Below, one piece after another: positions 23,830 to 38,800 of a DNA stretch of 64,000 bases; position 1 is the stretch's first letter, and every line of letters begins with the position of its first letter. Position numbers and translations under genes: made by a program. The notes under the pieces are model-generated. The model worked only from the letters and a program-made list of their open reading frames with translations. It ran no database searches and was not told the origin of the DNA. The stretch comes from Hermatobates lingyangjiaoensis (Eukaryota > Arthropoda > Insecta > Hemiptera > Hermatobatidae). The DNA lies in contig JAPFBL010001617.1 of assembly GCA_026182355.1 (NCBI GenBank), forward strand, positions 434,001-498,000, in the 5' to 3' direction.

Positions 23830-26800
23830 ATAAAAACCGTCTAAATGTTATCATAGGTAAAACGGATAGTCAAGTCATTGTAAAGTGTGTTAAGTAACAT
23901 ACATATATAGTTATAAGAGTTCATCTTAACATCAATCATAGTTTTATCCTAGTTGACCGAACCTAGTTTGAATGTTAGTTTCTTAATTAAAGTTATTACA
24001 TATGAAACATTGTCACAGTGTCAGTAACCAAACAATGTCGAATCTTCGTAAACTAGTTAACATACCGAATACTTTAAACATGATTAACCCTCTAACCATC
24101 TCCACTCTTCATTCTTTTTAAAAGCATTTTCAACCTCATTCCCTTAGTTTTAACTACACACTTCTTGCAAATGTACCTTAGTTATTTCTATTTAACTATA
24201 ACTGATACTGGTAAAAGCTTTTCGATTATATTTATAAATTGAGATTATGGTTAATATATTTGTTATGCATGTTATTATAGTAATAACATAACCATAAACT
24301 GAATGGAAACAAAATTAAGGTTTCATCATTATAATATATTAAATATTTGCAACATTTATCCAGTTATCGTTTTTGTATAGAGAAATAATTTTTTTTTGTA
24401 TTCAACAATTCATTCATTAATTAACCATTTGATTTGTTTTTAAAAATTCAAATATTTATCGAGGTTTAGGATTTTAGTTGATTATACTGCTTATCCATAT
24501 AAAATAAATGTTTATTCATGATGTAATAGAATACATGCTAGTCAGGATACTAATAAAAATTAGATAGTCATTCTTATCAACATTTCTCTTATTATTTTGT
24601 AGTGCAAAACAAATATTATAAATAATATGTAGTTATCACTTTCCGGACTGGCTACACCCTTCGCTTGTCTTCTGCCTTCTTTTTAAGTAAAAAGAAAAAT
24701 GAAAATTATATAGGTGTCAGTTATCGAACCTCTTCCAATAAATAGTTATCAAATCATTATAACTAAATATATAAAAAAATAATGACGAGTGGCCTACATT
24801 GAACTTTAATATAAGTAAATATAAAAATCTGGAGTGGTCTATACTCAACTTTATATAAGTAAACATAAAAATTTGGAGTGGCCTACACTCAACTTTACTA
24901 TAAGTAAACATAATATCAAACTCGTTAACAACCAACTTATGTTTTATATTATTTAATATTTCTATGCATACATATATTTTGGTCAACATGTATCATTTGT
25001 GTACATATGGCTATAATCATTTTATTTGTTGTTAGAGACGTTACTCTGACAAGTTATTAAAATTATTAAACATGTTAATGTTTAATGTCAGAACCAATGA
25101 GGCTTGAATCTCATCGGACTCGTACGCCCCGCAGGCAAACCTGTAATATTGTGCATCTCATTTTTGTAACTATGTTCAACTTGAGATTTTAAGTTCTGTA
25201 ATTACCTTCATAAATGTACGCAGAGAAATGTTCCTCACACCTATGTATAGTTTTAGGTACGATTTGACAAAAATCTTTTTCAATTCCAAGGTAATTGGTT
25301 CGAATACAGATTTAATGTGATCAATGGGTTCTACCTCTTCTACTCAGAAAAGGGCTAGATACATTCTTCGCATGATGTCAAATATAGCTTCTATTAACAG
25401 TAGTTAAGTAAGAAAATGTCCAGTATATGTTTTACATACATTTTTAAATTTCCCTTTGAAGGTATAGTATTCTTTACCAATGTAAGTCCAGTTGGAATGA
25501 GCTTTTTAAACTAAATTGAACCCTGCTCTTCTTGATAACCTTTAACTGATTTCTTCATAATTCATTTATCGTTTCCATTTCCACTTCACCACTGAAAGGT
25601 GAGGTGTGGAGAGCAAAAATACTACAAAATACAAGATATTTCTATGATTTCAAACATTCCCACATTTCCAGGTAGTCCCTTGTTTCTAGGTACTCAGATT
25701 GAAAATTATTTTCACTGTTTCCATTAGTAATTTATGCCTTTCAGTAAATCAGACAAGAGCGCTTTTATTCAAATCAAAAAGCATTCAATCCAGGCGATCA
25801 TTTGTATTCACTTTTATGCTATTGATGATTGTGTTTCACAATCTATGAATGGCATTTTATCCAGCCAACATATAAGTCAAACTATTAAAGTTTAATTGTA
25901 TTAATATTTTTAATATTCCATCTCACATAAAAATCTTTTCATTTTGAAAAACAAAGAGAAAATTAATCATTTTTAATAATAATGTCTATTTGGGAGATGT
26001 TTATTTGTCTTTAAACTTAGAGGTAGCACAGATAATGATTGATAAAGTTATCCCTATACATGCTTGTTTTTGTCTATCACACAAACAATGCTTATGCTAT
26101 CATTGGTTGTACCACAGGAATAATAGTACCTTTGTAAAAACAAAGTGAAGATTCCGTGTCAAGCTCCCTCTTCTACAAAATAACCTCTTACAGCAGAACA
26201 TTGATATTGTTCTCTTAGCTGTAAATCCGCTGAAACGTTTTTCCCTTTTAATCTTTCATCTAAAGAACTTCCGAGAGTTTTGGCCGTGACCTAATAGTTT
26301 TAGGCTAATCTAGTTTCTCCTTCTTGCAGGTATCTACCATTTTAAATGGATTTATACACAGACATTTTTACTTTTTTTCCCTCATATTACAATACTTCCA
26401 TATTACATATTACAATATTTTCCCCAAATTTTTCGACAATCTGGAAAGCATGCTGCTTCATCTGAAAGGCAGAACCATTAAACATTACTCTCTCTTAATA
26501 AAAGGCTTTCTACTATCCTTTGTATCATAGCAATTATTATATACAATAGGTCATCCACAACAAACCTCTAAAATAGGAGTGATAGCACACCTCCCTGAGA
26601 ATTTTCCTTTTGTGTTATATTACTCCACATAAAAGTAAAGTTGAGTGTAGTCCACCCCATATTTTTTAATTTTAAAAATTTTTAAATCAACCAGAATTCA
26701 GATTGAATTTTAATAAGTTAATATGATATTTAAAAGAATAAAATGAATCCCTATCAAACATACATTTTCTGATGCATTCCATGGTACGATTGATGGTTGT

Positions 26801-29800
26801 CGAACAAATTTCATTTTGATCCGTCAATCGGTATGACTTTTATCCTCCTTTTTAAGCTTTCAGATTAAATTATAAGTCAAAATTTTTACATTTTATTGAA
26901 AAAAAAATTTACAGTTGTTTTAAAAATCTGAGGATTTTTTCAAGTATTACTTCAATTATATACTTGAGTCTGTATACTGTAATATCACTTCAATCATAAT
27001 GCTAAAATATAAAGTTTCAGGGGAAAATATTAAGAATTAGTATTTCAGGGGAAAAAATGTAATCAAAGCACATTCTAAAAAAGTGTTCTTAGAGAAGTTA
27101 GCCTGACTTCTATTCGTTTTGGTTATGATTTGCGATAAATCTTTAAACTCTTAAAAGTAATTGCTTTCCATTCACATAAAACTTGATGAAAACTTCAGAA
27201 GCATCTTCAATATAGTGTCTGCATTATTTCTATAAGATCAATTGCAGCTTGCATAAGTGATATAGAAAAGAACGTATCTGTTTATATATTGTACGTATAT
27301 TTTTAAATCATTTTTTCAGGATTAATTAATGCCTATCCAAATTTACTGATTACAACAGACCCCATTTTTCTAGCCACCATTTTATTAAATTTCATCTTTT
27401 TGATTAAGAATACCTAAAAGGAAGACGTTTAATAACTTTTCTATGCAAAGATAGTGCAGGTGATAATTTCTCCTATCATCCTTTGACACGTTGGTCTATG
27501 CAGTTTATTATAGATACAGTAATCCCTCACTTTTCGCGGATAATGGGGACCGAAGACGGTCGAAAAAGCGAAAATCCGCGAATAATGGACGCCTTTATAA
27601 GAGCCTCTAAAGCTCAAACAACGACCTTTCCAACAAAGAGAGAATCCTGACCTTACTCAATACTGTACTGTGTTGTAAATAAAAATTAAAAACAAAAAGA
27701 AAAAATAATGTGTAGTAATTTTTGTAATGTGTAGTGTGTAGATACACAAGGGCGTGGGTGGTGTGGTAAACAGGAAGTTGGGCGATATGAATTAGCCAAT
27801 CAGATCAAAGGAAACATCTTTGATTATTTTTTTATTAATTTCAACTTCTATTTCTTCATATTTTTATTATTCTCTTGTTACAATTGATTATGTTTTAATA
27901 TGTTTCATTAATTTTTAGTCTTTATTGAATATTTTTTAATAGCTTTTATTAGCCTTTAATTTAATAATTCTACAGTATTAGAATAAAGTGACTGTAGAAT
28001 CGATTAAGACTGTATATTTTGACCCAGCAAGTCACTGGTTGTTTGATGTCTTTCTTGATCGTACAAGAAGAATCCTATATATTTTCTTCTCTAATACTAA
28101 CTACTGTACCTTTTCATTACAAGTTGTTTTTTTTACTGCAATTACAGTTGAATATTTTTTATATTTTTTCATTTTTAATTGAACATTTTAGGACCCCACG
28201 AAACACTGAATCCGCGAAAACTGAACCGCGAACTAGCGAGGGATTACTCTACTTCTTTCATTTATGTTATTATAGCTCAAAACATATTTATATCACACCA
28301 TTGATTTTATATGTCTTTCAATTAAAAACATTCTAAGAAAATGTCTATATATTTTATATTCCTAGGATAATATTTTCAATAAAATCGTTTTAGATAAATC
28401 TTTTTCCTTTGCCGAAAAAATTTGTCTCCAACAATTTGGAGAGCACACTGCTATAACCCAAACGTAGCATCATCTAGCACGGCACTTCTTTTAATATTAA
28501 TTTCATTTACCTTACTTTTCATTTACCTTGTGTACAGTAAATTTGAATTATCAGAGTATTCAGGATGTCATTTGAAAATAGTAGCAGTATGTCAAATAAT
28601 TCCTTAAATAGTAGCGTGATCGAATTAGCTGCGATAGATTCAACACAGGTATTAATTTTTCTTGCGTTCATGTTACCCCTTACATAGTTCTTTGATGAGT
28701 ACATCTATAGATTAGTCTTAATATACTGGATTCGTGGAAATGATATCAAAAGAATACTTCAATATCCGTGAAGCAGTCTAGAGTGAATTAGCGGTTTGGA
28801 ATTAAAAAGACATTTTCTGAAATCATTAAAACTACCTCAACGCCCCTTTTTGTTGATGTAATTTTAAGAAAGAAGCCTTCAACTAATTCTCACATAGGAT
28901 GCCATTTATAAGTATAATTTCATTTAGATCTCTCAAACGGTGTTGCATGTATCCTGCTCACAACTTTCTGAATCAATCATAAGTAAAAATATCCATTTTT
29001 CGAAAAATACCTTTCGAATTCTTTTAAAAATCTAAATTTTTACTTTACTATAAGTAAAGTATAGTGATCGTGAAAAAATTCGATCTCGAGATTTTGACGG
29101 AATTACATGTTTTGAGGTCCCAGAAGTCGTTTTATGAGGTTTTTACGATGATGTCTGTGTGTGTGTGGGTGGGTGGGTGGGTGCCTGGGTGGGTGGGTGA
29201 GTGTGTTAGCATTGCTTGTTACCACGCTACGGTCCAGAATCTTTGATGGATCAAGTTGATATTTTACACAAAAATGGGCCCCAAAGGGAAGAAGATCCCT
29301 ATTGTTTGGGAAGAATTATGCATTAAGGGAAAGTCACTTTTTTTGCCAAAAACCGTTTTTTAGAAAACATTTATTTCTCTTAAACTGATAACCCTAGAGT
29401 TTTGAAATGTTGACATTGTCTTTAAGGTTACAAATGGAACAAACGAAAAATATATTCAGAATTTTAAAACAACGGGAAATATTTTTTTTTCACTAAAATG
29501 TAAAGATTTTGTCTTTTAATTCAATCTCAAACCTTGTGAGAGCGATACAAGCCATACTGTTTGACGGACAAGAATGAAACTATGCCTACAAATAGAACAT
29601 TATGTGGACAATGAGGTGAGATATTTTTTTTCGAAATTACATTCGCTAAAGGGGCGTTACAGTACGATTTCTGTTTTCAGAAAATGTTTTTTTGACGCGA
29701 AACGGTTCGTTAAAAAATAATGAAAATTTGACCAAAAATGGAACAAAAAATTAGCAATTCAAAAAAAAAAAATCATGAAGTTTCAATTACGGGAAAGAGC

Positions 29801-32800
29801 AATAACGATATAAAAACCCTTTGTTTATCCTAGACTAAGAGATCACCTGCTATATTTGTCGAATTTTTTATATTTTTTTACATTGTTTACATTGACTTAG
29901 AAATTTTTTGAGCGAATCCACTGAGATAAAATTGATATTTATAAAGGAACAATTTGAATAGTGTATTGACTTATATGAGATGTAAGAGGAATAATATTGT
30001 GCAGGAAAATGATAATACTCATTCAGAAAAAAATGCTATATATGTTATTTGACAAAGGGAAGGAAAATGATCTTATTAAATACTAAGAAGCCATAAAATT
30101 CCCAGTATAATAATTCTGTAAAAAACCAAAAATGTAAAAGATAATTCAAAATTGAAATCTTTCGTTTAGAGATTAGGAAATGTAATTATCGTACATCTTT
30201 TATTATAAATCACCTTAAAACAACATTTTCTTCGCTGTTTGTGATGTTTTCAGAGAAAAAAAGGGTATTTTCTTGTTTTAAATTTGAAAATTTTACTTTA
30301 ATAATCAATGTAGAAGGATGTCAAGTAAACGATGTAAGAAATCCACGGGCTATTTGATCAAAAGCCATGTTCTCTTGTAGGAGAATATGTCGTATCAAGA
30401 AATGTTCCCTTTGGTTTTTCAAAAATGTTATTACTGCTGTAGTTATACTAATGAAATTATTTGCATCAGCTTTGTGATGTACAAAAATAAGGTTATATAT
30501 TAATATATCCTTCAATCACTATCTGTACTTCCTCAGGAATGAAAGACTAATAATCATATCCCATTTAGATGTTTACATTATGCTTAAATGAGACGTCATA
30601 TATTATATACTCAAGAAATTTGATATTAAGTTACTTATAGTAAAGTTGAGTGTAGGCCACTCCAGATTTTTTCAGTTAGTTCCATAATATTGCCAAAAAA
30701 TTTTAAGAGTCTGGAGTTAGTAGTTTAGAATTCAAAAAATGGTATCTAATGTTACATTTTGCCCCAAAAAGTGACTTTCCAATCACTTTTGAGTGACCTG
30801 CAGCGTGTCATAGCAATAAAATTTGCATTTTTCATGTAAAAACTAAAAAAAGGTAGTTTGTGTTTGAAAGGCGTCGAAAGCTCAAAATGAGTTGTTCCAT
30901 ACTTTAAGGACTTTTTCAAAATATTTTTAGATGATTTAACAGCAAAAACTGATTTCTGCTTTTCTCTATAATAAAAATTAACATTAATAGGTTATCTATA
31001 ACTTTATAACCTACAATATATTTAAATAATTCAATTATCAGCAATTATCTAAGTTAACATTAAGATTAATTTTTTGATTCACGATTCTAAGACAAGCCAA
31101 GATATACAGCTGATCCCGTTCACAAAATATATTACCATTTATCAAAATATGAAATACAATCAAATAGTTATGGAAAATACATTAAAATCAAGGTGATTAT
31201 TTGCACTCTCTTTGGCGCCGTTCTATGAGGGGCAACATATACTCCAAATATTAATGATAATAAAGTTACAAATTTTTTTATATAAAACATATATACCTGA
31301 AATTTTATTTCTTTTTATCTCAAAGCAGCTGTCAAACAGTTATTTACTGCTTCAACACATACTTACTCTAATTTTCTGTAACGTAGAATACTTTTCAAAT
31401 TTAGTTATTCCAAGATTTGTTTTGATAAAATTCAGTTCATCAAAAAGTTTTAAGTTTGTAGATCACATACTTTCCAACAATGTTTGACCACCACATATCA
31501 ATATTCACTTAAATGAATTTATTTTACAAAAATACGACAACTTATGTCTATTTCTAGTATAAATAATTTCTGCCAAAGTTACCTAGTTGTTCAAAACTAG
31601 GTAACTTTGTTAGTATAAGGTTAGTATAAGTGGATCACCATTTTTCAGATTCTAATGTTATATATATATCACTCAGTCCCCTAATAATTTCCATTAGTAA
31701 TGCCACCTTTAATTCAATAGTAAATTGAATGACATATTTAGACGTGGGTTTCCTTTTATTTTGTCTACAACTCTTATCATTAAGCTGAGATCTAGAGACA
31801 TTACTGGTGCTAAGTCGATGACCACTGCTTCCCTCACCGTCTATCTCAATGTTTTGATTCATTACTGACCTAGTGCCGTTCCGAGGGCTAAGTAAATGTC
31901 TCAATGTTTTTATTCCCCCATTGACCTATCTCATTGTTTTGATATATTGTTCATGGCATGCTCGCATGCAGCACAAACGTGTCGGGCAAACTCTAGTTAG
32001 TTCACGTGTTCGTCGCAGATGGCTGGAATATCCAGATAGTACGGATAAGATAGACCGATTTTAATATTAAATTTAATATGTAATTACTTATTGAATTGAG
32101 AGACATTAAAAAATGTGGGGGTGATATATGTATGGCAGTTCTGCGAGAGAATAGAATGACCCATGAAAGTAGGATTTTTTTTTTCGTCGTAGGATGTGGA
32201 AAAATCTGTTCAGCAGATCCCTTAGCAAAACATTTTGCTTAGGGTATGTGAGGATGGTGGTCCCGAACCACTAAAAAACCACATCCTATTTCCTGGCAAT
32301 ATCCGACACGGAAACCGTTTGCACATTACTTCATGCCGGTGCCTCAGTCCTCCTGAATAGGATTCACCTTCTTGTCCCCATTCGTTCATCTATGAATTAC
32401 CTTGTCCTTGCCTCGTGCTTTCATTTTTCTTATGACGGAGAACCGTCTCTACAAAGTTTGCAGCTTTTGACCAATTTTCTTCACTCTGGAGCATCTTTTG
32501 AACTATGGTCTCTAGAGTAACCTCACCCAGTGATGTTATTAATTCCTGGCGCAGCACTCCCCGTTTAGCACCGAAGAAGAAGGTATGCTCTTCATCGTCG
32601 TTTTCCCCCGAGCTACAGTGCTTACATTGAGGGCTATCAACTTTACCCATCCTGTGTAAATATTTTTCAAAATACCCATGGCCAGTCAGCATCTGATTTA
32701 AGTGGAATCCAATCTCCCCATGCTTCCGGCCCAACCATTTGGGAAGGTCCTGGATGAGCCTTGCAGTCCACCTGCCCCTTAACTCTTGCTCCCATCTCTC

Positions 32801-35800
32801 TTTCCATTTCCTCAGGGTTATTTTTCTGGTTTGTCGTTTTGCCGCTTTTCGGTCTTCTGCCGATTTTTCATCTACACTCTTTCTCTCTTGGGCCAGCAAG
32901 TCGATGGGAATAATTCCCCAAATGACCAATATTGCTGGATCAGAAACAGTGCGGTAGGCACATGCTACTCGTAAGGCTCCAATCCTATGTACTGAAGCCA
33001 ATTTCCTTCTAAATTTCCCGTATCTGAGACAGCCAGCCCAGATCTCAGCACCATACAGCATTATAGACTGTGTCACAGACATCAGCAATCTACGCCTTAA
33101 CTGCTTTGGCACTCCAGTATTAGCCATAAGCCTACTTAGCTGGGTTGTGATAACATCAGCCTTGTTTGCAGCCCTACATATGTGCGCCCAGAACGACGTT
33201 TTCCTATCAATGGTGATCCCAAAATATTTAACAGACGCTCTCACGGGCACCTCTACACCACTGATAATCATCTCTGTGCAAACTGGGGATCTCTTTCTCG
33301 TAATTACCATTATTTCTATTTTATTTGTGGCTAAAGTCAGACCATGGTCCACCATCCAACCATCGACCCGTCTCATGGCCTGGTTTAATTTTAGCTGAGC
33401 CAGGGACTCATTCTTTGCTATGATGACCAATATAATGTCATCAGCGTAGCCCACTATATGAATATCATCAGGCATTTGTATCCTTAGCACACCATCATAA
33501 AAGATGTTCCAGAGAACTGGTCCCAGAATAGAACCTTTGCAGCTCCAGCACTGAGAGCCTGCTTCATTTTCCCTCTGGTGGTGTTATATGTAAGTAATCG
33601 GTCTTCTAAATAACTACAGATTATCCGGTACAGATAATTGGGCACCCTGAATTTTCCTCTCAAAGCATGTTACAGAAGATCCCATCGCATGGAGTTAAAG
33701 GCATTTTTAACGTCCGGGGTTACCACGACACATACTGGCCTAGAGAAATGATTCCCTTGGACAGTAACACTGGCGTATTTCATTACTACCTTCACGGCGT
33801 CCAGCGTACTCCTTTGCGGGAGGAAGCCGAATTGCCTCTCAGACGGTCCACCCGCATCTCTTAATACTGCCTGCAACCGCTTGTATATTAGCTTCTCAAA
33901 AAGCTTGGCTGCCGTATCCAGCATGCACAGGGGTCGGTAGGCCGACGGACTATCTTCTTCGCCCTTGCCTTTACTAATCAGCACGAGGTTTGCTCTTTTC
34001 CACTCAGTGTGGAAGTAACCCGTCGTCATGCATGCATTATACATGTTTAGGATAACTAGTTTGATAATTATAATAATAATAACGTTACAGATTCTTCTAC
34101 ATCAATGATTTCAAGTTTTTAAACCTGATAAGGTGTAAAAACCACAATAATAAAAATGAAATCCATTAATATTATTATCTATACTCTCATTACTAAGAAT
34201 CTTAATATTACTTTAACACAATGGAAAACAGGTAAAATTATAAAATGATCCATTTTATTGTTACAGGAGACTTACACTAAATAATACCATAACTCAATCG
34301 ATTATCAACGAAGTTGATACTATGTTTAGCTATAGTAAAGTTGAGCTTAGGCTACTCCAGACTTTTTTTTATTTTAAGCTTTTAGGAAAACGTAACAGGC
34401 AGCAAGGCAAATATGTAAACAAACAACCTCTACCAGTAAACTCCATCAAAACTGGAGTATATGTTAACCATATACTATAGTATATATATAGTATACTATC
34501 CATTCTGTAATCACATGACTGTGCCTAGATAAAACACGTAATCAAATAGTATAGACAGTATTCTGTACGAATCCAATTAAGATAAGAGAAAATATTTACA
34601 TTAATTAAAAAAATTATGAAAGTAAAATTGCTGTAAAATTTAATATTTTATTTTATAATGTTTGTTTAACTAAATGATTATCCCATTTCTCAAAATTTTC
34701 AGGCGAATCTTCAGTAATTTATCAATATCAGAATAGAGCGGTTCAACTGGACGTTGCGGAAAAATCTTACCTCAATGGCTTTGAGATATTAGTGTTGGCA
34801 ATGGGTAAAACTTCAATTTTAAAAATTTATCTTCTACATGCTTTAAAAAAGTACCTAGTTATTATTATTAAACTAAAAATATATAAAAGTGTCATAAAAT
34901 TTGTGTAATTATGTTTATAGTAAATGTGAAAACTACTCCACAATGTGAGTTACCTTTTAAATGTTTATGTAAACAAATCCGACAAGTACAGTAGGTAGTC
35001 TATTAGTCCAAGTTGAATTTCCCATTTTTGTAGCTTTATTGCATTTTACTGTAATTGAAATTTCTTGTAAATTTTTTTTATAGATTCCTAATTTTTTGTT
35101 AATTTTTTTCAAAAAATTTCATTTTTCTATAGTTTGCCGTTCAGCTTTAAAAACAAATTTTCTTAAATCATCAAATGTACAGTGACACCCATTTCCGTCA
35201 ATTCAATATCAATAAAAAGGTATTTATCTCATCCCACCAAAATATGATATTTTTGGGTAAAATATCATCATGATCCATCGAAAGGTGTGACGACTATTGC
35301 GCCCAAAAAACTTTCACAATAATATAGGTCAAACATTTTACTTTTCATAACAAAACGGACCTTTCAAGTTATTCAAAATACCGAAGTTTTTTTCAAGTTT
35401 TAACAATCTAGAGTTAGTATTTTAGTGGGAAAAAAATGTCCAATAACATATTTTGCCCAAAAAGGTAACTTTTCCATCATACAATATTCTCCAAAAATAA
35501 TAAAGTACACCTGCACAATAAGGCCCATTTTTGTATAAAATATGAATTGGACCCATCAACTGGTGTATCCTGTAGCATGCCCACGAACTTTTGGATACAC
35601 ACCCACCCATCCACTTTGTTAGGCAAAAAACATATAGTATTTTTAAAATGAATTATACTATAGTATATACTGTAGTATAGTATATAGTGTATATCTTTCT
35701 ATATGTAGTTGTTAAACAACCTTCCTTCAGACCATGGAAAGCATCATGAAATATAACATATTTTTGATTGCAGTTGATTTTTTACTTGTATTTTTTTTCT

Positions 35801-38800
35801 TTTTACATCTCATATCAACTCATTTAAAACAGTTAAATTTTTTTTCCGCTCACAAGCTTTCGGATTCCATCAAGGAAAACAATTTAAATTTGATTGAAAA
35901 AAAATTGTCCAGTTGTTTTAAGAATCTCTAATAAGGATTTTAATAAGAATTTTTTCTCTTATTGCTTTAGTCATCTTCATTATATTCAGTCACTTTCAGT
36001 TAAAACAATGCTTTGTAATAGTCGTAAAAACTGATATCGATATGTCTTGGAATCCCTTTACATCTTTTCTTCTCACAGTCATTGGCCAGTTTGAGGCAAC
36101 TCACTTTGGGTGATAACTAATAAATTCCTCAATGATTGTCCCAGTATCTTCCTTCATGAGTCCTGTAACTGCCTATTTTTGTTAGAAAATAGCTTGCGCT
36201 CAGATGGAATATTTGAAATATTCAAGTGATTTTCTGTAGGTAGCAGTTCTTTATAAACATCGACAACATTGGTTACTTCAAAGTAAAAAGAATTAGTGTC
36301 TGTATAGGTTAAAGATAGTTTTTTGTTAAAAAACGATTTGAAAACATCGTAAAATAACTGTACATTAAATATTTAGAGATTGAAAGGATGGTTGCCCCTA
36401 TTTTTTCGGTTTATTTTAAAATACTTCAGTCTTGTCCAAGGTCACTAAGACTAAATGTTCGTTAAACATATGATGATCTACAAAAGAAGGATTTTTTAAA
36501 TATTTATCTAGTCATTTAAATTCTTGTCCTTGCATACGTTACTTAAATTAATGCCACAGACACAGTTCAAAAAAAGTTTGTAAAGCTGTCTATAGTATTC
36601 ATTATCTGTATTTAATTCTATATATGGTCTAATCCAGTAAAACTGTTTAAATTCCAACACTTATTTTTACACATTTCAATACCAAACCATAATAGTGTAT
36701 AAAACAGTCGTTTTTGTCATTTAATGTGAGTACAAGGTTTTTGTTTCTCTCCATGGACAGCGATTCTCTCGGGACAAAGGGGTAGTGTGAGTGAGCATCA
36801 TGAATCTCCGTCGGATAGTCTATGTCGCATTTTAAAAAGAATCCTCTGCATCATGCTTTCTTAATGATTTAATATAGTCGCTTGTAAACCTGTCCAAGTC
36901 CTATCCCTGTCCTACGCATAATCACCAATGAAAACTTTAAAAAACTCCATTACTGAGCCATACAGACTAATAACATCTAATGCGATGAAGTAAACATTGG
37001 CTTCTCTGGATTGTATTTAGTCAGTTACTTGTTGGTTCAACATTTAATGTTTAGTTCACAAAGTCTGCCATAACTGGACTTTTCTACAAGAAAAAAACCA
37101 ATAGCCTCTCATGTAAAATGCAGCAATATATTCCAACATACGCTTGGAGTTGTGAAATAGTGAGCTGGATCGAGCATGTAAGTCTTGTACACCTCATTTC
37201 GATATGCTTCGAATACAATCATTACGAAAACAGTGTCTACAGTTAGATACAAATCTGAATATTCCAATGAGATATCACGGCCAGTCAAGTCGTTGTAGAT
37301 TTTTCTAAAACGCTTCTCTCAGAGGAAGCGAAGTACCGTTAATTTTTTCTCAGCTGACTCTATATGTGTATGGATAAACTACCTTTCTGGCTACCTTCCA
37401 TGTTGTTGTTTGTTGGCATAGAATTTGTTCAGTTTGATTAATCATCCATTCTTTATCAAGAATACTAACCAATTTTTCTAAGTTAGCCATTATGAAAAGT
37501 CAATGAAACGACATGTGATTACCAATTTTTACAGTAAACGCCAGGTATCTCTGTTCATCTACAGCAATTATGTTGATATCTTTATGTTGTTCAAATCCGT
37601 GATTAGGGAATGATATGTATTTATATTAAAATAATACCAATAAAATTATATTCGAATGATTCAAGTTATAACACCAGCCAGCGCACTGCTGCCACCTGGC
37701 AGTCTACGCATGCGCTGTCCCCGTAGGCCAGTTATTAAGTAAGTATAGTTCGAAGTCTGAAATATAATCATATTATATACTTATCATTGTACACCAATTC
37801 TTTGTTGAAACCTTTACATTATAATGATGATTTTTCACTGTTCACATACGAGCATACGTTTTAACTATCTTGTAAGAGATATTTTTTTATTAGTTGTATA
37901 AAGTCTAGAGATGAAGAAAGAAATTACATGTTTCAAGATCCTAATTCTAATTTTCAACCCAAATTTCTGGAAATCTAGCTTATATATTATTCATACCATA
38001 AGATAGATAAATAAATAGTTGATTCACTGTATGATTTATATTGATTGTATTAAATTCCTATATCAACAAAAAATGAAAATTAAATTTTCAGGTTCTTTCA
38101 TCGCAATGAATATATTTGTAAAATTTTTCAAAATGAAAGATCATCAACTTGGACTCTTGTATTGTATTGATAAATTATTATGTAATGGTCTCCTACCCTT
38201 TGTAAAAACAACGCTACAAATATATGCCGGTATGTTGATTACTAACTTCTTACTTCTCTTTTTTGTCTTTTAAATAAATGTTTGTGTAAAATGGCAACCC
38301 TAAAATCTAATAATATTTTAATTCACGCACCTTTTTATATTAATGACCTAGAAATTAAATGAATGTCCAATTATCAAAAATGAGAAAGAAAAAATTTTTC
38401 TTCGGAAATAAACTAAAATTCAAAGACAATTATGATTACTTTATTAACTTGATTACAAACAATTTTTTGTTTTAAAAAAAAGATGGTAATTTAACCGGAA
38501 CGAATATCAAAAATAAGTCATATATTACTGATTAGCGATAAAAATTATACGCTTAAAATTCTATCGTCCAATAATAATTCTATTTAAGGAGAGGTTTGTT
38601 CAATATCAAACACCTTTCATAACGGTAATTTAGGATAGTCTACATTGAAATAAATAAACTAATCAAGCAGTGATTTTTACTATGTTAGATTCTTCTTACT
38701 GTATAAGTTAAGATACCATCAAATAAGATATTCAAAATTCACAGGGAATTTCAAAAAAAAAAAAAATGAAATCAATCTGAACAATATTCCATTTAATTTC

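Noticed and set aside
32739..33864. Several plus frames of 60-85 codons
   Set aside because: Shadows of the LINE ORF2 on the minus strand.
37676..37740. GC-rich patch with short palindromes as a regulatory element
   Set aside because: Short palindromes of this size occur by chance; no promoter or gene start nearby.
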